From Ailanthus altissimus (Eukaryota; Streptophyta; Magnoliopsida; Sapindales; Simaroubaceae), in the NCBI GenBank assembly GCA_946807835.1, contig OX327700.1, positions 26,138,001 to 26,202,000 on the forward strand: DNA of 64,000 bases, written 5' to 3'. Positions 12,656-24,620 of the stretch are shown in pieces (the stretch's first letter is position 1; each line of letters begins with the position of its first letter). The translations under genes and the position numbers were made by a program. Below the pieces are notes generated by a model. It did no database searches, was not told where the DNA came from, and worked only from the letters and a program-made list of their open reading frames with translations.

Positions 12656-14123
12656 GGGATAAGGACATTTTTGTCCCACGAATTTTAAAAAACGCAATTC
12701 TATCATAGTCTGTTAATTTGATTATGTTAGAATTGACGGTAGAAGAGCATTAAGGTAACTCGACCAAGGCTGGATTCCAGCTCAAGATCTTCATAATTCT
12801 TGAACCTATAGCAGATAATGAAAGTGATGAGTAACACGATGGCTACAACCACTACATCGATTTTGTTAAAGCTCTTTGGAAGTCTGTTGACTGTCAATCT
12901 CCATTTTGCCGTTGGCACGCCAATCGTTGTTCCTAAGTAAGCCATAAAGTCGTGAGTCACCGCCGCATTTGACATTACGTACTCCATTATCAGATTGGCG
13001 CAAGTTAAGAATGCCGCAAACTCGCCTGCAAAAAAATTTGGAGAAATGAATATGAAACGACAGCGTTTATAGAAGAAAAAAACGGTTGGCATTTAATGTC
13101 TTAAGGAAGTAAAGTAATGGGTACCAAAAGTTACGCGGAGGTAGCGGAAAGCGCCACCGGCGACAGGCATGTTGACGGCGAACGCGGTGTAACAGAAGGC
13201 AGAAAGAAGGGCACAGAGGCCTGCAATGGCATAGGAAATGACGACAGTGGGTTCGACATTAAAATGACAGGCGCGGCCAGTTGTGACAAAGATGCTGGCG
13301 CCGACCATGCCGCCTACGCCAAAGCCAACAAGGTCGTACTAGCGCAGAGTATGGCACATGTTGGAGCCAAACCTGGCGCGTAGCCGGCTCATTTCCTCGT
13401 AAGAAGTAAAGACGGAAAAGGCGCGGCGGAAGAATCGGGCTGGGGTGTGGGCCAGGGCTCTGAAGTAAGAGCGATAACTTGAGAAAGAGGAACTATGGTA
13501 AGTTTATTCTATATTGTTCTTCCTAAAATAAACTTCCAGACAATATATATACACACTCATATAAATTCTCAAAATGTTACTAGCATTTGTGGTTGGTAAG
13601 TATGTGTGGTATTAGAAGCTAATCTATGTCTTCAGATTGTAAGGAAATGAGATTGTTTAGTGAGTTTAGTAAGTTCTTATTGCAAAAAAGTCCCAGCAAA
13701 TGATACCAAAAAGAAGAAAATGAATAAAAAAGCAGCCAGAAGAGGTAGACCAGAGAGAGCATGCAGAGATGGTTAGGGTACAACTATCCTTTGCCTAGTC
13801 GTTATGCTCTTTTTGGCAGCCATCACGCCCTATGTCATGACATTTATAGAACAACATCATCGTGCAAGTGTTTGATGGGCTGGTTGCAAAACAACACCAT
13901 TTAAATAATTTTTTTTTTTTTCTGACATGTATATCACTTTACATATAGTCATTTAACTAACATACAAATTAGGGGTAAAATGGTCAATGTACTAAAAAAA
14001 GGATTATTTTGTTAATTCTAACATAATCAAACTAATAGACTAGGACATAATTGGGTTTTCTGAAACTCGTGAGATAAAATTAAGAATTAAGTCAAACTCG
14101 TGAGACAAAAATGTCCTTATTCC
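12656..14123 (-). mobile_element. Pack-MULE with a captured transporter fragment
   Basis: The ends are inverted repeats. The left begins 'gggataaggacatttttgtc', and the reverse complement of the right end begins 'ggaataaggacatttttgtc'. Similarity runs about 80 bp inward, through 'ttgattatgttagaatt'. Nine-base direct repeats flank it: 'ttcagaaaa' at 12647-12655 and 'tttagaaaa' at 14124-14132 (8 of 9 match). Long terminal inverted repeats with a 9-bp duplication are typical of Mutator-like elements. There is no transposase. The cargo is a gene fragment that keeps an intron, the definition of a Pack-MULE. It sits inside the larger LTR element. Confidence 0.78.
12727..13500 (-). pseudogene. Cationic amino acid transporter (CAT) gene fragment
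   Basis: Read on the minus strand, 13500 to 13125 encodes a CAT-family N terminus: SSYRSYFRALAHTPARFF, then YDLVGFGVGGMVGASIFV, TTGRACHF and PVAGGAFRYLRVTFG. A GT-AG intron (13124-13026, ending ttttttgcag) joins it in frame to EFAAFLTCANLIMEYV and a transmembrane stretch VVVVAIVLLITFIICY. CAT proteins are plasma-membrane or tonoplast amino acid permeases of the APC superfamily. This copy has only the first part of the protein. It carries an in-frame TAG where the family usually has Trp (R-stop-YDLVGFG, near 13340), has no start codon I can identify, and stops near 12727. It is best read as a captured, non-functional fragment. Confidence 0.85.
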
Positions 14124-14132
14124 TTTAGAAAA

Positions 14133-14964
14133 CCCAAATTTCGCCTAACTACTTTTGGCCTATTACATAAAGACCCTTAATAGCATATTTTTTCATTTAG
14201 ACCCCTACACATTTTTTAAATTCTAGTTTCGACAAATATATTTTCAAAATTTTACAAAAGGCCCTTAGCAAAAATTGGTCTTCCACTAATTTGAGGACCT
14301 TCTCATCTAGATTCGAGGACCTCTTTATCTAAATTCAAGAACCTCCTCATCAAAATTTGAGGATCTCCTTCCAGAGGTAGCCTAAGTCCTCTACGAAGCT
14401 GCCTTATAAGTTCTTCCACGAGACTACTGCCTAAGTCCTCTCACGAGGTTACTGCCTAAGTTCTAATAGAGATTGTTGCCTTAGTCCTTCTATGAGGCCA
14501 CCGCTTTAGTCCTCCCAGAGGTTGTTGCTTAAGTTCTCCCAAAGGCCATCTAAATCCTCCCAGAGGTAGTTTAAGTCCTTTTAAAAGGAGCTTAAGTCCT
14601 CCCAAAGTCTGCCTGAGTCCTCATAGAAAAGAAACACATGACTTCTCCCAAAGTACAAACACACGAGTCCTCTTCGAGGACGACCATGTGATCCCTCCCC
14701 AAAGCCGTCCACCCTATAAGTCTTGAGAACTCATGGTTCAAAATTCAAAAGTCGAGAACAAAGTTAAAATATAATTTTTTAGCCAAATTGTACAATCGAT
14801 AATAAACTATCAAAATAACAACACATTACTAACAAAAGGGAATAACTACTCATTATAACTATTAGGCCATGACGAACTTCTTGAATTATTGCAAAAGATT
14901 TAATGCAATAAAGGCATGACTGAAAATAAGAAGTCTAATCATTGTCATAAATTGCATAACCATT
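14133..14964. repeat. Irregular 'aagtcctc' repeat tract in the LTR element
   Basis: About 14310-14640 is built from irregular units of roughly 25-40 bp that share 'taagtcctcccagag'-like text with 'aggttgttgc' or 'aggtagttt' variants. This is low-complexity internal DNA of the non-coding retrotransposon. No reading frame is maintained. Confidence 0.6.
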
Positions 14965-15058
14965 AAAATGGGCCCATAAAGCATCTATTCAATAGAAAAA
15001 GTCAACCTTATAAAATGGGCCCATAAAGCATCTATTCAATAGAAAAAGTCAACCTTAC
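14965..15058 (+). repeat. 47-bp tandem duplication
   Basis: Two nearly identical 47-bp units (14965-15011 and 15012-15058) begin 'aaaatgggcccataaagc' and end in 'gtcaacctta'. Their near identity means they arose recently compared with the surrounding decayed element. Confidence 0.85.
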
Positions 15059-15716
15059 AAAAAGAGTAATTACAATAAAGCCAAAGAAACAAGGATGTCG
15101 GTGGAACACAAGGTAATACATAAGCACATCAATCTAGGAACACCACTTATAAAGTTTTCAGTTTACTCTAAAAATTGAGGGACTCTTGTTCCCTTTTAGA
15201 TTTTGGCGAATAAGGCCTAAGGTCTTTGGCCTACAAGGACCAAAGACCTCGAGCCTAAAAAGTCGAATAAGGACATCCAATAAGTAAGACCCAAAAAAAT
15301 AAGTTTCAGCCTATAAACATCCTCGAACCCAGGTGTCTTCTCCGTGCTGGTCAGAAATTTAGGCTATAGGCTAAGAGAAGATTAAGTCCATATCTTCCGA
15401 GCTTATCAGAATAATAGTCTACCGGTTACCCTGTTCAGTCAGTCTCATAATAGAATGTTACGATCTCTTTGGACTAATAAGAGCATTAGTTTACATGCTA
15501 CCCTACTTGATCACACCCACCATTCATAAGGCTAAGAGAATAACAGTCAAACACCGACTATCCTGTTTAAATAAGCCATATTCAAGAAGACATAACCCCA
15601 CTCAAATCGAGCAAGGGAAAGTTCAAAATTGATTTCTTCGAATAAAGAAGTTCTTAAAAATGACTTAACTTATAAGAGACATAGAAAGTTGTAAATAAAG
15701 TCAACCCTATTATGGC

Positions 15717-16320
15717 AGAAAAATCCCTCTACGAAAGGAAAAAATTATGAAAAATCTCTATAAATGGCAAAAATCAAGAAAAATCCCACAACTCATCTAT
15801 AAAAGGCAAAAATTAAGAAAAGCCCGTCTACAAAGGGCAAAAATGAAGAAAAATTCATTTACAAATTAAAAAATTATTAAAAATCCCTTTACAAAAGGAA
15901 AAAAATTATAATAAGATTACTTGCAAATCCCTCAACTAAGGGTAAAAATATAAGAGACCTTCTGTAAAAAGCAGATTTCATCTCATCAAGACTCTTATAA
16001 AATACACGTAAGGTTCAACTTTGGGATGCGAGAGATCCGTAAAACATGTGTAGGGAATAAGCTTGTAAGGCTCAAGTAGATACTTTGAGATGTCTAAGGA
16101 CCGTAAGGCTCAAACAAGGTTCCTTTTTGAAACATAAACAGTTGCCTATAAAGCAACATAAACCTTTATTTAAGGCAACGTAAAACCTCAAGAAAGGTAA
16201 TATAAGTCCTCATCTAAGACGGTATAAGTCTCCCATAAAAGGCAATATAAGTCCTCATTTGAGGACACATAAGTCCTCATTTGAGACCACATAATTTCCC
16301 ACTTAAAGACTGATGCCACT
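15717..16320. repeat. Degenerate short tandem repeats in the LTR element
   Basis: 15717-15960 repeats a unit of about 36-40 bp containing 'aaaggcaaaaattaagaaaa' variants. 16140-16320 repeats a unit of about 20-30 bp containing 'ataagtcctcatttgag' variants. Both are internal to the non-coding LTR element. Confidence 0.6.
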
Positions 16321-17750
16321 TTATGCCCGTTGTGCTCGAATTTCAGCCCATCATGCTCAACTTATAATTATTATCTTTTAGTCTATGGTGCACATTTCAA
16401 CCTATAGTGCTTAAACTATTATACTACTTTAGCCTTATGGCTCTCAAATTTTAGCTCATGCATACTAGTGATTAACTCTTAATACTTAGCTTACACTTAT
16501 AAAAGCAACTTGCATTCAAACACAAAGTAAAAGCTCCGACAACGACTAGCATTGCTATAAAATCTTCGAATGAAAAATGAAAATAAGAGCACTAAAGCCT
16601 ATTATCCAAAGGCACCAACATTACAAGCTTCAATCCACTCCTTTGAGAGAGCCTAAAATTAAGTATAGAGACATCCACGAGCTGGCTTACAGTCCTCGGT
16701 CTTGAAAAATTTTGTCGGCCTCAAAAAATATCCTCGGCATCAATACTATTCCATAAACATGATTTAATTGAGTCAACTACTAAAGACACCATCCAAAGAT
16801 TCAAATTATTCTTATCTCCACAAGACAAAATTCTTGAAGACCCCCACAAGGAACAATCTTCACTTTTTTCAGAGCACCTCATCATGTCATCAAGCTAAGA
16901 ATTTGATCAACCTAATAAAGGCATCCCGAAGAGCCACCTCAATCTAGAAGACTATTATAAAGTTTTTAGTGTTAACAAGTTAACACTAAAAATTGAGGGA
17001 CTCTTATTTCCCCCTGAATTTCTGTATACCCAATTTATTAAAAGGACCAAAAAAGACTTATAAAAGGATAAAAAAAATTGTTTTATTATATTAAAACTTC
17101 GCAAGAAAATTTCTAAATAAAAAAAGAATTACCCTCCTTAATTTAGAAGGAATCTAATAAGAGAAGTCTAATTAAAAAAAATGTTCTAATATCCTAATCA
17201 GACTCAAATTTTATTACCTCTACACTTTTATCACCTTATAAATAAGGGTTAAAATCATAGAAATAAGACATCTTAGATCCTTTAGTAATCCTTCATGCAT
17301 CCATCACACACAACATAAATAAGCATTTAATTAAGATGGATCAACTTTTACTTCAGGAGGGAGGGAAGTGCACCACACTTATTACTTTTAGGTTTTTTTA
17401 TTTTGTAATGACATGGACTCCATATATCTTTACTGTAAATATTCTATAGTACATTCATAGAATTGATGGAGCTTAATAAAAGTAGTCCTAAACTCACATT
17501 AAATTAAATTATTATAAATTTAGTGTTCATACTATTTTTTTTTTAATTTTTTTTGTTAATATTTACTTCATTCTCAACAATCAACAAATTTAACCGTCAA
17601 TCTTAAATTAACCAAATTTTAAGGTCTAACACCAATAAATTTATTATTCAGCAATTATTTGTACATTCCCTTCTTTAAACCGGGAGAAATTCGCAATTCA
17701 AAATGACTAATAAAAATTTGTGCAAGAGAGAATCCTAAATGTGACTTCTC

Positions 17751-20700
17751 TCACTGGTGTTTAAAAAGCTCGCGACCAATGATCATTCTTCTGATCTCAC
17801 TGGTTCCCGCACCAATTTCATATAATTTGGCATCTCGAAGAAGACGTCCAGTTGCATAATCATTTACATACCCGTTCCCACCTAAACACTGTATGGCCTG
17901 AAAAGTTGAATAGGAACTCATCGTAGATTTGACAAAAGTGTTGTGCAAAATCTTAACCATTCAACAACGCTGTATTATGTGCCAAATTTACTCGGTGCAA
18001 AAACAAACGACAAAAGCTAAGACCAGAAAGAGGTGTGCATTCACCTGCAGAGCAACTTGGGTAGCTCTTTCAGCTGCACAAAGAATCACTCCGGCACAGT
18101 CCTGAAGATTTATCAGCAGTTATTTAACTTGTGCTGTTATTACATGGAAACTTAGTGCATTCTCTTATTTTTCTTCCATTAATAATAAAAGGAAGCAAAT
18201 AATAGAAATCAGATTTCAGATGCTACCTTAGGATCAATTTTTCCATTGTCACAGTTCCTTGCAACAGAATAAACATAGGACCTGAAACAATGACAACTGT
18301 TAACTGCCGCCACAAGAAAAACTTGAAGTTTAGATATTCAAGGTGTTATGAAATCAGAATCCTGTACCTTGAAGACTGTAAAGCAGTATACATATCGGCA
18401 ATTTTCCCCTGTAATGTAATTGCAGGTTGAGTAACAGCACACAGGCTAGGATTCCAACATAAATAGAAAACACCAGAAGAATTGATAATGCTAACCGTTA
18501 GTACAAACCTGTATAAACTGAAATTCCCCAATTGGATGACCAAATTGCTCCCTCTCACGAACATAAGGAAGAACAACATCAAGGCATGCCTGCATAATAC
18601 CAAGGGGCCCAGCTGACAAAACAAGCCTCTCCAGATCTAGTCCTGACATCATAACATAAACTCCTGAAAGAAAGGATAAGCTTGGATTAGAATATTATGC
18701 AAGCATAACAAGATGGAACTGATTTTTCACTAAACAGCTTAAGAACAATCAAAATCATGAAAAGTTACTTAAGTGTTGTTAATTAAATGAGATAATGAAG
18801 AACAAACAGGCAGAAATTGGGAGCAGTTCTTCCTGTTCTTCAGAAAAACATGAATTAACAACCACAAGAGAGATTATGGTGTTAGTCGACAGCAGAGTAT
18901 CGATGCGTTCTTATTACAGAACCTTACAACCACCACCTACAGGACTATACCTAAGTTATATACATAACAAATCCTTAATCAGTTCCTCCTTACTTTGTGA
19001 TGTTCGTAGCAACTAGACCTTCCAATAAAGAGCATGACTATGGCTTACAAGCCAACGTAATTGGGTTAAGTAGCAAATCAGTCAGGTTGGCTTGGGGACC
19101 AGGGATAAAAAGTTGCTAATGAACAAAGCAGAAAGAAATAAAGAAGACAAAGAAGATGACAAAACAGAAATGTTGAGCAAATAATCTCTCTTTAGAGGAC
19201 CAAATTCCCCAGTTTATAGAATAGTTAAGAGTACTTGGAACTCTGATATTTGAACTTTTTGTGGAGCGGAACTCTAATAAGGGTATATTAGCATACTCTC
19301 ATACACCAAAATTCAGGGACAATGTCCTAGAAATATCTGGAAGCATTCTGGCGCACTGTTGCAGTACTGCAAAAATGACACTTCCTTGTTGGACTAAATA
19401 GTTTTGTCATCCTCATAGTTTGAACCGCTAATCACATGATCAAATTAGCCAGACAGTAGAAGAGTCTAAAGCAGTACACTTCAGTACATTGCTAACTGAA
19501 ACTAGACTTCTGATGTCATTTAGTCCTTACAGTAACTGAAATTATAAGTTCAAAGTACACAAAACCTTTTCCTTCCTTCCCAAGAACATTCTCCTCAGGA
19601 ACAAAGCAATTCTCAAAGACAAGCTCACATCTGCACAGACAATCAGTGTCATTAGTAGAAAAGGGAGACTACGGGTGGACTCCAAAAATAAAAAGTTCAA
19701 TTTAAAACATTTCAGACATACGTATCACTTCCTCGCATCCCAAGCTTGTCTAATTTCTGGGCAGTGGTGAATCTGCAGAATCACAAGGAACTTGCTTAGG
19801 ATCAAAACTTTATCATGTTAAGTAGACCTTGAAAATACTGAAGGATCATATTACACAGATCAGAACACCTCTTTTTTTTGTCACGACAATTATGCTACCA
19901 TTCTCATGTCAAACATTTAGTTAGCATTAAGGTTCAGTTGAGTGGAGCAAATACTACTCGACTACTTCGATCGGCATGCAATCAAAGTTGGCCATTCAGA
20001 AAATAGTCGTTGATAAATGTGGGCAAGTGATAATGATAGTTCAACAATTTGAACATTTTCATAGGCTTTGCCAGGATCATTGAGAGATTCATTTGTCAAA
20101 AGTAATTGATAGGAAGGCGTAAAAGTACTAGTATGATTAGTACTCCTAACGGGAGTTTTGCTCTAATTTATGAATTTTTTGCTATTTAATTGTGTTTTTT
20201 ATCATAAATGGGTGCACACGGAAAATGTGACATTTCGGGACAAATGGGAGACGAATCAGACGAGAAACGAAGAAGTTGCGCTCAAAATACGAGAGTGCCT
20301 TGCACCCATTTATGAGTGCAACTTCTTCGTTTCTCATCCGATTCATCTCCTGTTTGTCCCGAAACGTCACATTTTCGGTTGTGTGCACCCCTTTATGATG
20401 AAAAACACAATTAAATAGCCAAAAATTCATAAATTAGAGAAAAAAATCCCGTTCAGAGTACTAATCATAATAGTGCTTTTACGCTCCCTATCAGTAATCT
20501 TTGTGCTTCAGATAACCAACAGCTCATCCTTGGACTGACTATAGTCTAAAAACTACAAAGTTGACTTACACATACTAGATTTTCTAAAGCTTTCTAGAAA
20601 TGGTTTATGACTTCCCAATTATGAATAGCTAATAACTAAATTAGCTTTGGTGTGTTACCCTGGCATTCCCTTCTCAATGATAAATGCCGTGATTCCTTTT

Positions 20701-22502
20701 GAGCCAGCTGTCATGTCCGTTTTTGCATAAACAACCTGGGCCAATTCATTGATCAATATAAACAAATGAAAGAAATTTTTACAGAGAAGACAATCACTAT
20801 TAGCAGACTAAATTCAATCGCACGTGAAAGGTGGACTATTTTTATTTTAAGATTGAAGTATGCTAGACATGCATAACAAAAAAAGAGCAATTTTAACAAA
20901 ATACCAACGTCTGAGCAATTGGACCATTAGTGCACCACATCTTGTTCCCATTTAGAATATAACCCCCATCTACACGTTCAGCTTTGCATTTCATGCTAAC
21001 CACATCAGAGCCAGCTGCATAGAACACCAAGACATCAGCTAGATTAGCTGACCAAAAAAAGGTGAACTGCCGTTGGAAGAAGTTCAAGCAAGTTACCATT
21101 AGGTTCACTCATGGCAAGAGCGCCTACATGCTCTCCACTAATAAGCTTCACAACAAGAGACACTGGTTAGTTAAAATGAAGTCAAAGGGAATAAAGCTTC
21201 TCAAAAGATAAGAAAAAGGCTATATTTACACATTCTATGATGTGATTACAGGAAGAGCAAATAGAAAGGGGATACACCATAATTTTATGAATGCAAGTAG
21301 CAGAAAACTGAGGAAAACAAGTGAGTACAATAATCTTGAGAACTAAAACTTTATCATAAAATAACTTCAGCTAGATGATAAATTAGCATAAAAGACCTCT
21401 ACAGGATTGATGATAACAACCAGAAATAACAGAAAAAATAATCCATATTGTTATGAAAGCATGATTATTTTAGACAGAAACTGATATAGTCTTTATAGCA
21501 TAATCAGGTTCAACTCATAAGACATTATGCATCTCTGCAAATATTACCCCGAAAACAAATACAAAGAGAACAGATGGGAATCACACCTTTGGCAAGTACT
21601 TCTCTTTCTGAGCAGGGTTTCCATTCCTTACCTAAGAAACCATAAGAAAATGTATATGTCTTAAGACCCATTAGGAGACTATAAAAGTATTATTACAATT
21701 TGATCCTCGGTTTTCTTATTTACCAATTGATTGATGCACAAATTAGAGTGAGCACCATAAGAGAGGCCGACCGACCCTGAAGCACGGCTAATTTCTTCCA
21801 ATGCTATACAGTGATACAAGTAACCAAGGCCAAGTCCTCCATATTCCTCTACAAGAGACATGAAACAATCGAATAAGCATTTAAGAGGATCTGCCAAGGA
21901 ACATGTGGAGCCACAGCAGCAAGGAAATTAGTTTTAGCTCAACTAAAAGAGTAAAGACAATTAGTTTTCTGAATTCAGCTCAGAAAAGTTAGAAGTTCAA
22001 ATAACTTGATCAAATTCAATTCTAAAGAAATAAAATCTACCTGGCGCCGTTATTCCATGGAGATTAAAATCTCCCATGAGTTTCCATAAGTTAACTTCCT
22101 GTAACAACAACATGAGATGCAATCATACTCATTAAATAATTTCGCAGACTCCAAATACAACAAACAAAACGGCAATCCATAACAATCAAACAATTACAAA
22201 CCTTTGGGAAATAGTTTGTTCGGTCAATTTTTTCAGCGTGAGGAGCAATGTTTTCTTGCGCGAACTGCGCAACACTTTCTTGGAACTGCAATAATCAAAT
22301 TCCAAAAGAAATTAATCAGAAATGAATAAACACATAAATCCTTAATCTCGAAAATCAAATTCATCAAACATATATATAACTATCTCAAAGGGACCTGTAA
22401 CTGAGTGTCATCGAAGAGCAAAGAAGTAGAGTAAAAAGCAGCCTGTTTTTGCTTCTTTAGAAACGAAGCGCGGAGAGACCGAAATGCGATTACCCTCTGC
22501 AT
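17751..22502 (-). CDS. IVD: Isovaleryl-CoA dehydrogenase, mitochondrial (408 aa, 15 exons)
   Basis: A flavoprotein acyl-CoA dehydrogenase that oxidises isovaleryl-CoA to 3-methylcrotonyl-CoA in leucine breakdown and passes electrons to ETF. Exons in transcript order: 22502-22395, 22285-22202, 22098-22041, 21848-21724, 21631-21587, 21145-21097, 21014-20905, 20735-20659, 19772-19722, 19630-19566, 18663-18509, 18408-18368, 18281-18227, 18101-18045, 17897-17751 (1227 nt, all phases consistent). The N terminus [17 protein letters not shown] is basic and Arg-rich, as expected for a mitochondrial presequence. Family motifs include [52 protein letters not shown] and the C-terminal [12 protein letters not shown]. 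The catalytic base is Glu about 269, in [13 protein letters not shown]. The length matches plant IVD. A MITE lies in the intron 20658-19773. Confidence 0.96.
20107..20493. mobile_element. Fold-back MITE in an IVD intron
   Basis: A 387-bp near-palindrome. The left end reads 'tgataggaaggcgtaaaag', and the reverse complement of the right end reads 'tgatagggagcgtaaaag'. The arms, each about 180 bp, pair almost to the centre near 20300, so both strands encode almost the same short peptide by chance. A 5-bp direct repeat, 'gtaat', flanks it (20102-20106 and 20494-20498). There is no coding capacity. It lies between IVD exons 8 and 9. Confidence 0.85.
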
Positions 22503-22839
22503 TTTGTTACAACAAAAGCCAAGCCCAACAAATTTGTTTGGTTTCTATGAATATTTATATACAGTTCATCAGCGTTATCAACAGGTAATAAAATATTACA
22601 TGGTTGAGTTTTTTTTCTTTTTTTCTTTTTTTTTTTTGTCGGGTCGTTATGCGGTTGCTGAATTTTTTGAACAATCTGAAATTGGAAATACATGATCGGC
22701 GCTCGTGACAATAAATTGATTGCCGCCAGTTGAGATGGGAAGAATTTGCATTGCTTGCGTGCACGACATATTAGGAATTTTGTACATCTATCGTGAGTCG
22801 GCATCGAATCGATAAGGACAATTTTTTTTTTTTTTTAAG
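22503..22839 (-). other. IVD 5' flank with first copy of a duplicated segment
   Basis: This is the presumed IVD leader and promoter. It has a long T run (about 22610-22637). The part 22706-22820 is repeated at about 24498-24620; see the separate entry. Confidence 0.4.
22706..22820 (+). repeat. Dispersed direct duplication, copy 1
   Basis: It shares 'tgacaataaattgattgcc', 'gttgagatgggaaga' and 'gtcggcatc' in the same order and orientation with 24498-24620. The two copies have diverged by several small indels. Confidence 0.75.
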
Positions 22840-24497
22840 GAGATTATAATATGTATATATATATATATATTTTTTTTTTTGCATTATCTAAGAAAGGAGT
22901 AGTTCCAACTTAGGTGAGAACGTGAGATTTGGAAGAATTTAACAATTTGACTGAACCTTCGTGCTTCCACTGGTTAAAATTTTTAAATAGTTACTATCAT
23001 AAATTCTTTCGAAGCAAAGTTTAAATTTATGAATTTAAAAAATTAATATTAAATTATAAAGATTTAAAAAATGTCACTAATGATCTTCTATTAAAAAAAA
23101 TTTGTTAAATTTAATTAAAAACCGATATTAAAAATTTTATGTCACTAATTTAAATTAATTTAAAATATATTCAATTAAAATGATACGTATTATAATAAAA
23201 AAAAGATGTGTTCAGATTATAAATTAAAAATATAAAAAAAAAATTCAAAAACAAAATTCTTGGGTGGCCAGATCAAACTACCCACAGTCATGACATATTA
23301 CACACGACCATAATTGTCATCAATTTAAGCGACCAAAATGGTTGTTGAAACTTTTTTTGTTTTTGAATTTTTTTTTTAAATTTTTAATTTTTTGACCACT
23401 TGGTTCAAGCGGCCAAAAATGGTTGCCGGAACTTTTTTTCTTTTTTTTTTAATTTTTAATTATTTTAATATTATTGTTTATATTTTTTAATTTTTTATTA
23501 TTGTTATTACTATTTTCAATTTATTTTTATATTTTTGAATTTTTTAAGATTTTCAAATTTATTATTGTTATTATTAAGTTTAATTTAATTTAAAGTTAAA
23601 AAAAAGTTTAATTTAATTTAATTTTTATTTTTAAATTATTTTATTAAGATAAAAATTTAAAATCTACATTAAAAATAATAATTTAATAATTTTATATCTA
23701 TTGACAGAGAATCTATTAATTTTAACAGAATACTTCTAATTGTAGAGTATTTATACATATTTTATCAAACTTTAAGTATTAAAATCAATTTTTTAAATTT
23801 GTAGGTATTTATGTATTTAGGTCTTACTTCAAGAGTGTTTATGATAATAACCATTTTTTAAATAAAGTATAATTTATTAAATAGAGTTTTTATAAGTATA
23901 AAGTTTTTAAAAATTATCAATTAAAAAAAATTGAAATACAAAATTACTTGGTTATACATTATTATTAGTATTTATTTATTATTAAATTATTAAAAAAATA
24001 TTTAATAAAACTTATATTAAAATTTTAAATAATTTAATATTTTTTATACATACATTTAAATTTATCTTGTATTCTCTCAAATTTAATTTATTAAAAATAC
24101 AAGAATCAAGTCAAACTAATACATAATAATTAATGAATCAATATAAATTATTGTATTTGGTATAAAAATTAAAAATAAAATTATTTTTATTTTTATTAAA
24201 ATAATATAACGTATAATAACGGTATGAATATGAAAATATGATAACGTTTAAGAAAATATTAAAAATATTTTAATTGATTAAAATTTATTTTTATTAAATG
24301 TATATTATGAAATTAAGAAAATATTGTTAAAATATATATAATATTATATAAATATCAAAAAAATTCAAAAAATTCTAGTTCTTTTTTTATTCCAAAAAAT
24401 TATATTTTAAAAATTTTAAAATTTATATTTTTATAACTTTTTTAATTTTTAAAAACTCACCTTTAATTATAATTAAATATATGAAAAAAAGCTGTTT
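22840..24497. other. Very A+T-rich spacer, no gene seen
   Basis: Mostly runs of A and T. 23320-23430 holds two related phrases, 'gcgaccaaaatggttg' and 'gcggccaaaaatggttgcc', separated by a T-rich stretch, which suggests a small local duplication. Nothing encodes a recognisable domain. Confidence 0.55.
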
Positions 24498-24620
24498 TGA
24501 CAATAAATTGATTGCCTCGAGTTGAGATGGGAAGAGTTTGCAGTGCATTACAACGAATTGAAAATTTTGGACATATATCGTCAGTCGGCATCTATCTCGA
24601 TCGAATCAATAAGGAAATAT
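24498..24620 (+). repeat. Dispersed direct duplication, copy 2
   Basis: The second copy of 22706-22820, about 1.8 kb away. The spacer between them may have been inserted into, or duplicated together with, this sequence. Confidence 0.75.

Larger units (their letters stand above)
11238..17631 (+). mobile_element. Decayed non-coding LTR retrotransposon (LARD-like)
   Basis: Two diverged direct repeats flank the block, about 11238-12042 and 16987-17631. Both contain 'acttttatcacc(c/t)tataaata', 'cacttattatttt'-like text, 'tttactgtaaata' and end 'caacaatcaacaaatttaaccg...aaca'. After the left repeat comes 'ttagtgtcgtttgtga', which resembles the start of the internal region of plant Gypsy elements. 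No gag-pol frame survives or can be recognised. The inside is simple repetitive text, plus a nested Pack-MULE (12656-14123). The left LTR is longer, partly because it holds an internal tandem duplication of about 120-130 bp (about 11580-11850). The outer LTR ends are approximate and I found no convincing target-site duplication. Confidence 0.65.

Noticed and set aside
13117..13383. Plus-strand frame of 88 codons opposite the transporter fragment
   Set aside because: It is the antisense shadow of the CAT exon, whose minus-strand translation has clear family motifs.
14310..14640. Regularly spaced repeats that could suggest a CRISPR-like array
   Set aside because: The units are degenerate and of varying length with no unique spacers, in a eukaryotic retrotransposon; CRISPR does not apply.
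20170..20430. Similar 82-codon frames on both strands (MNF.LFNCVF...)
   Set aside because: They mirror each other because the DNA is a palindromic MITE; this is not protein conservation.
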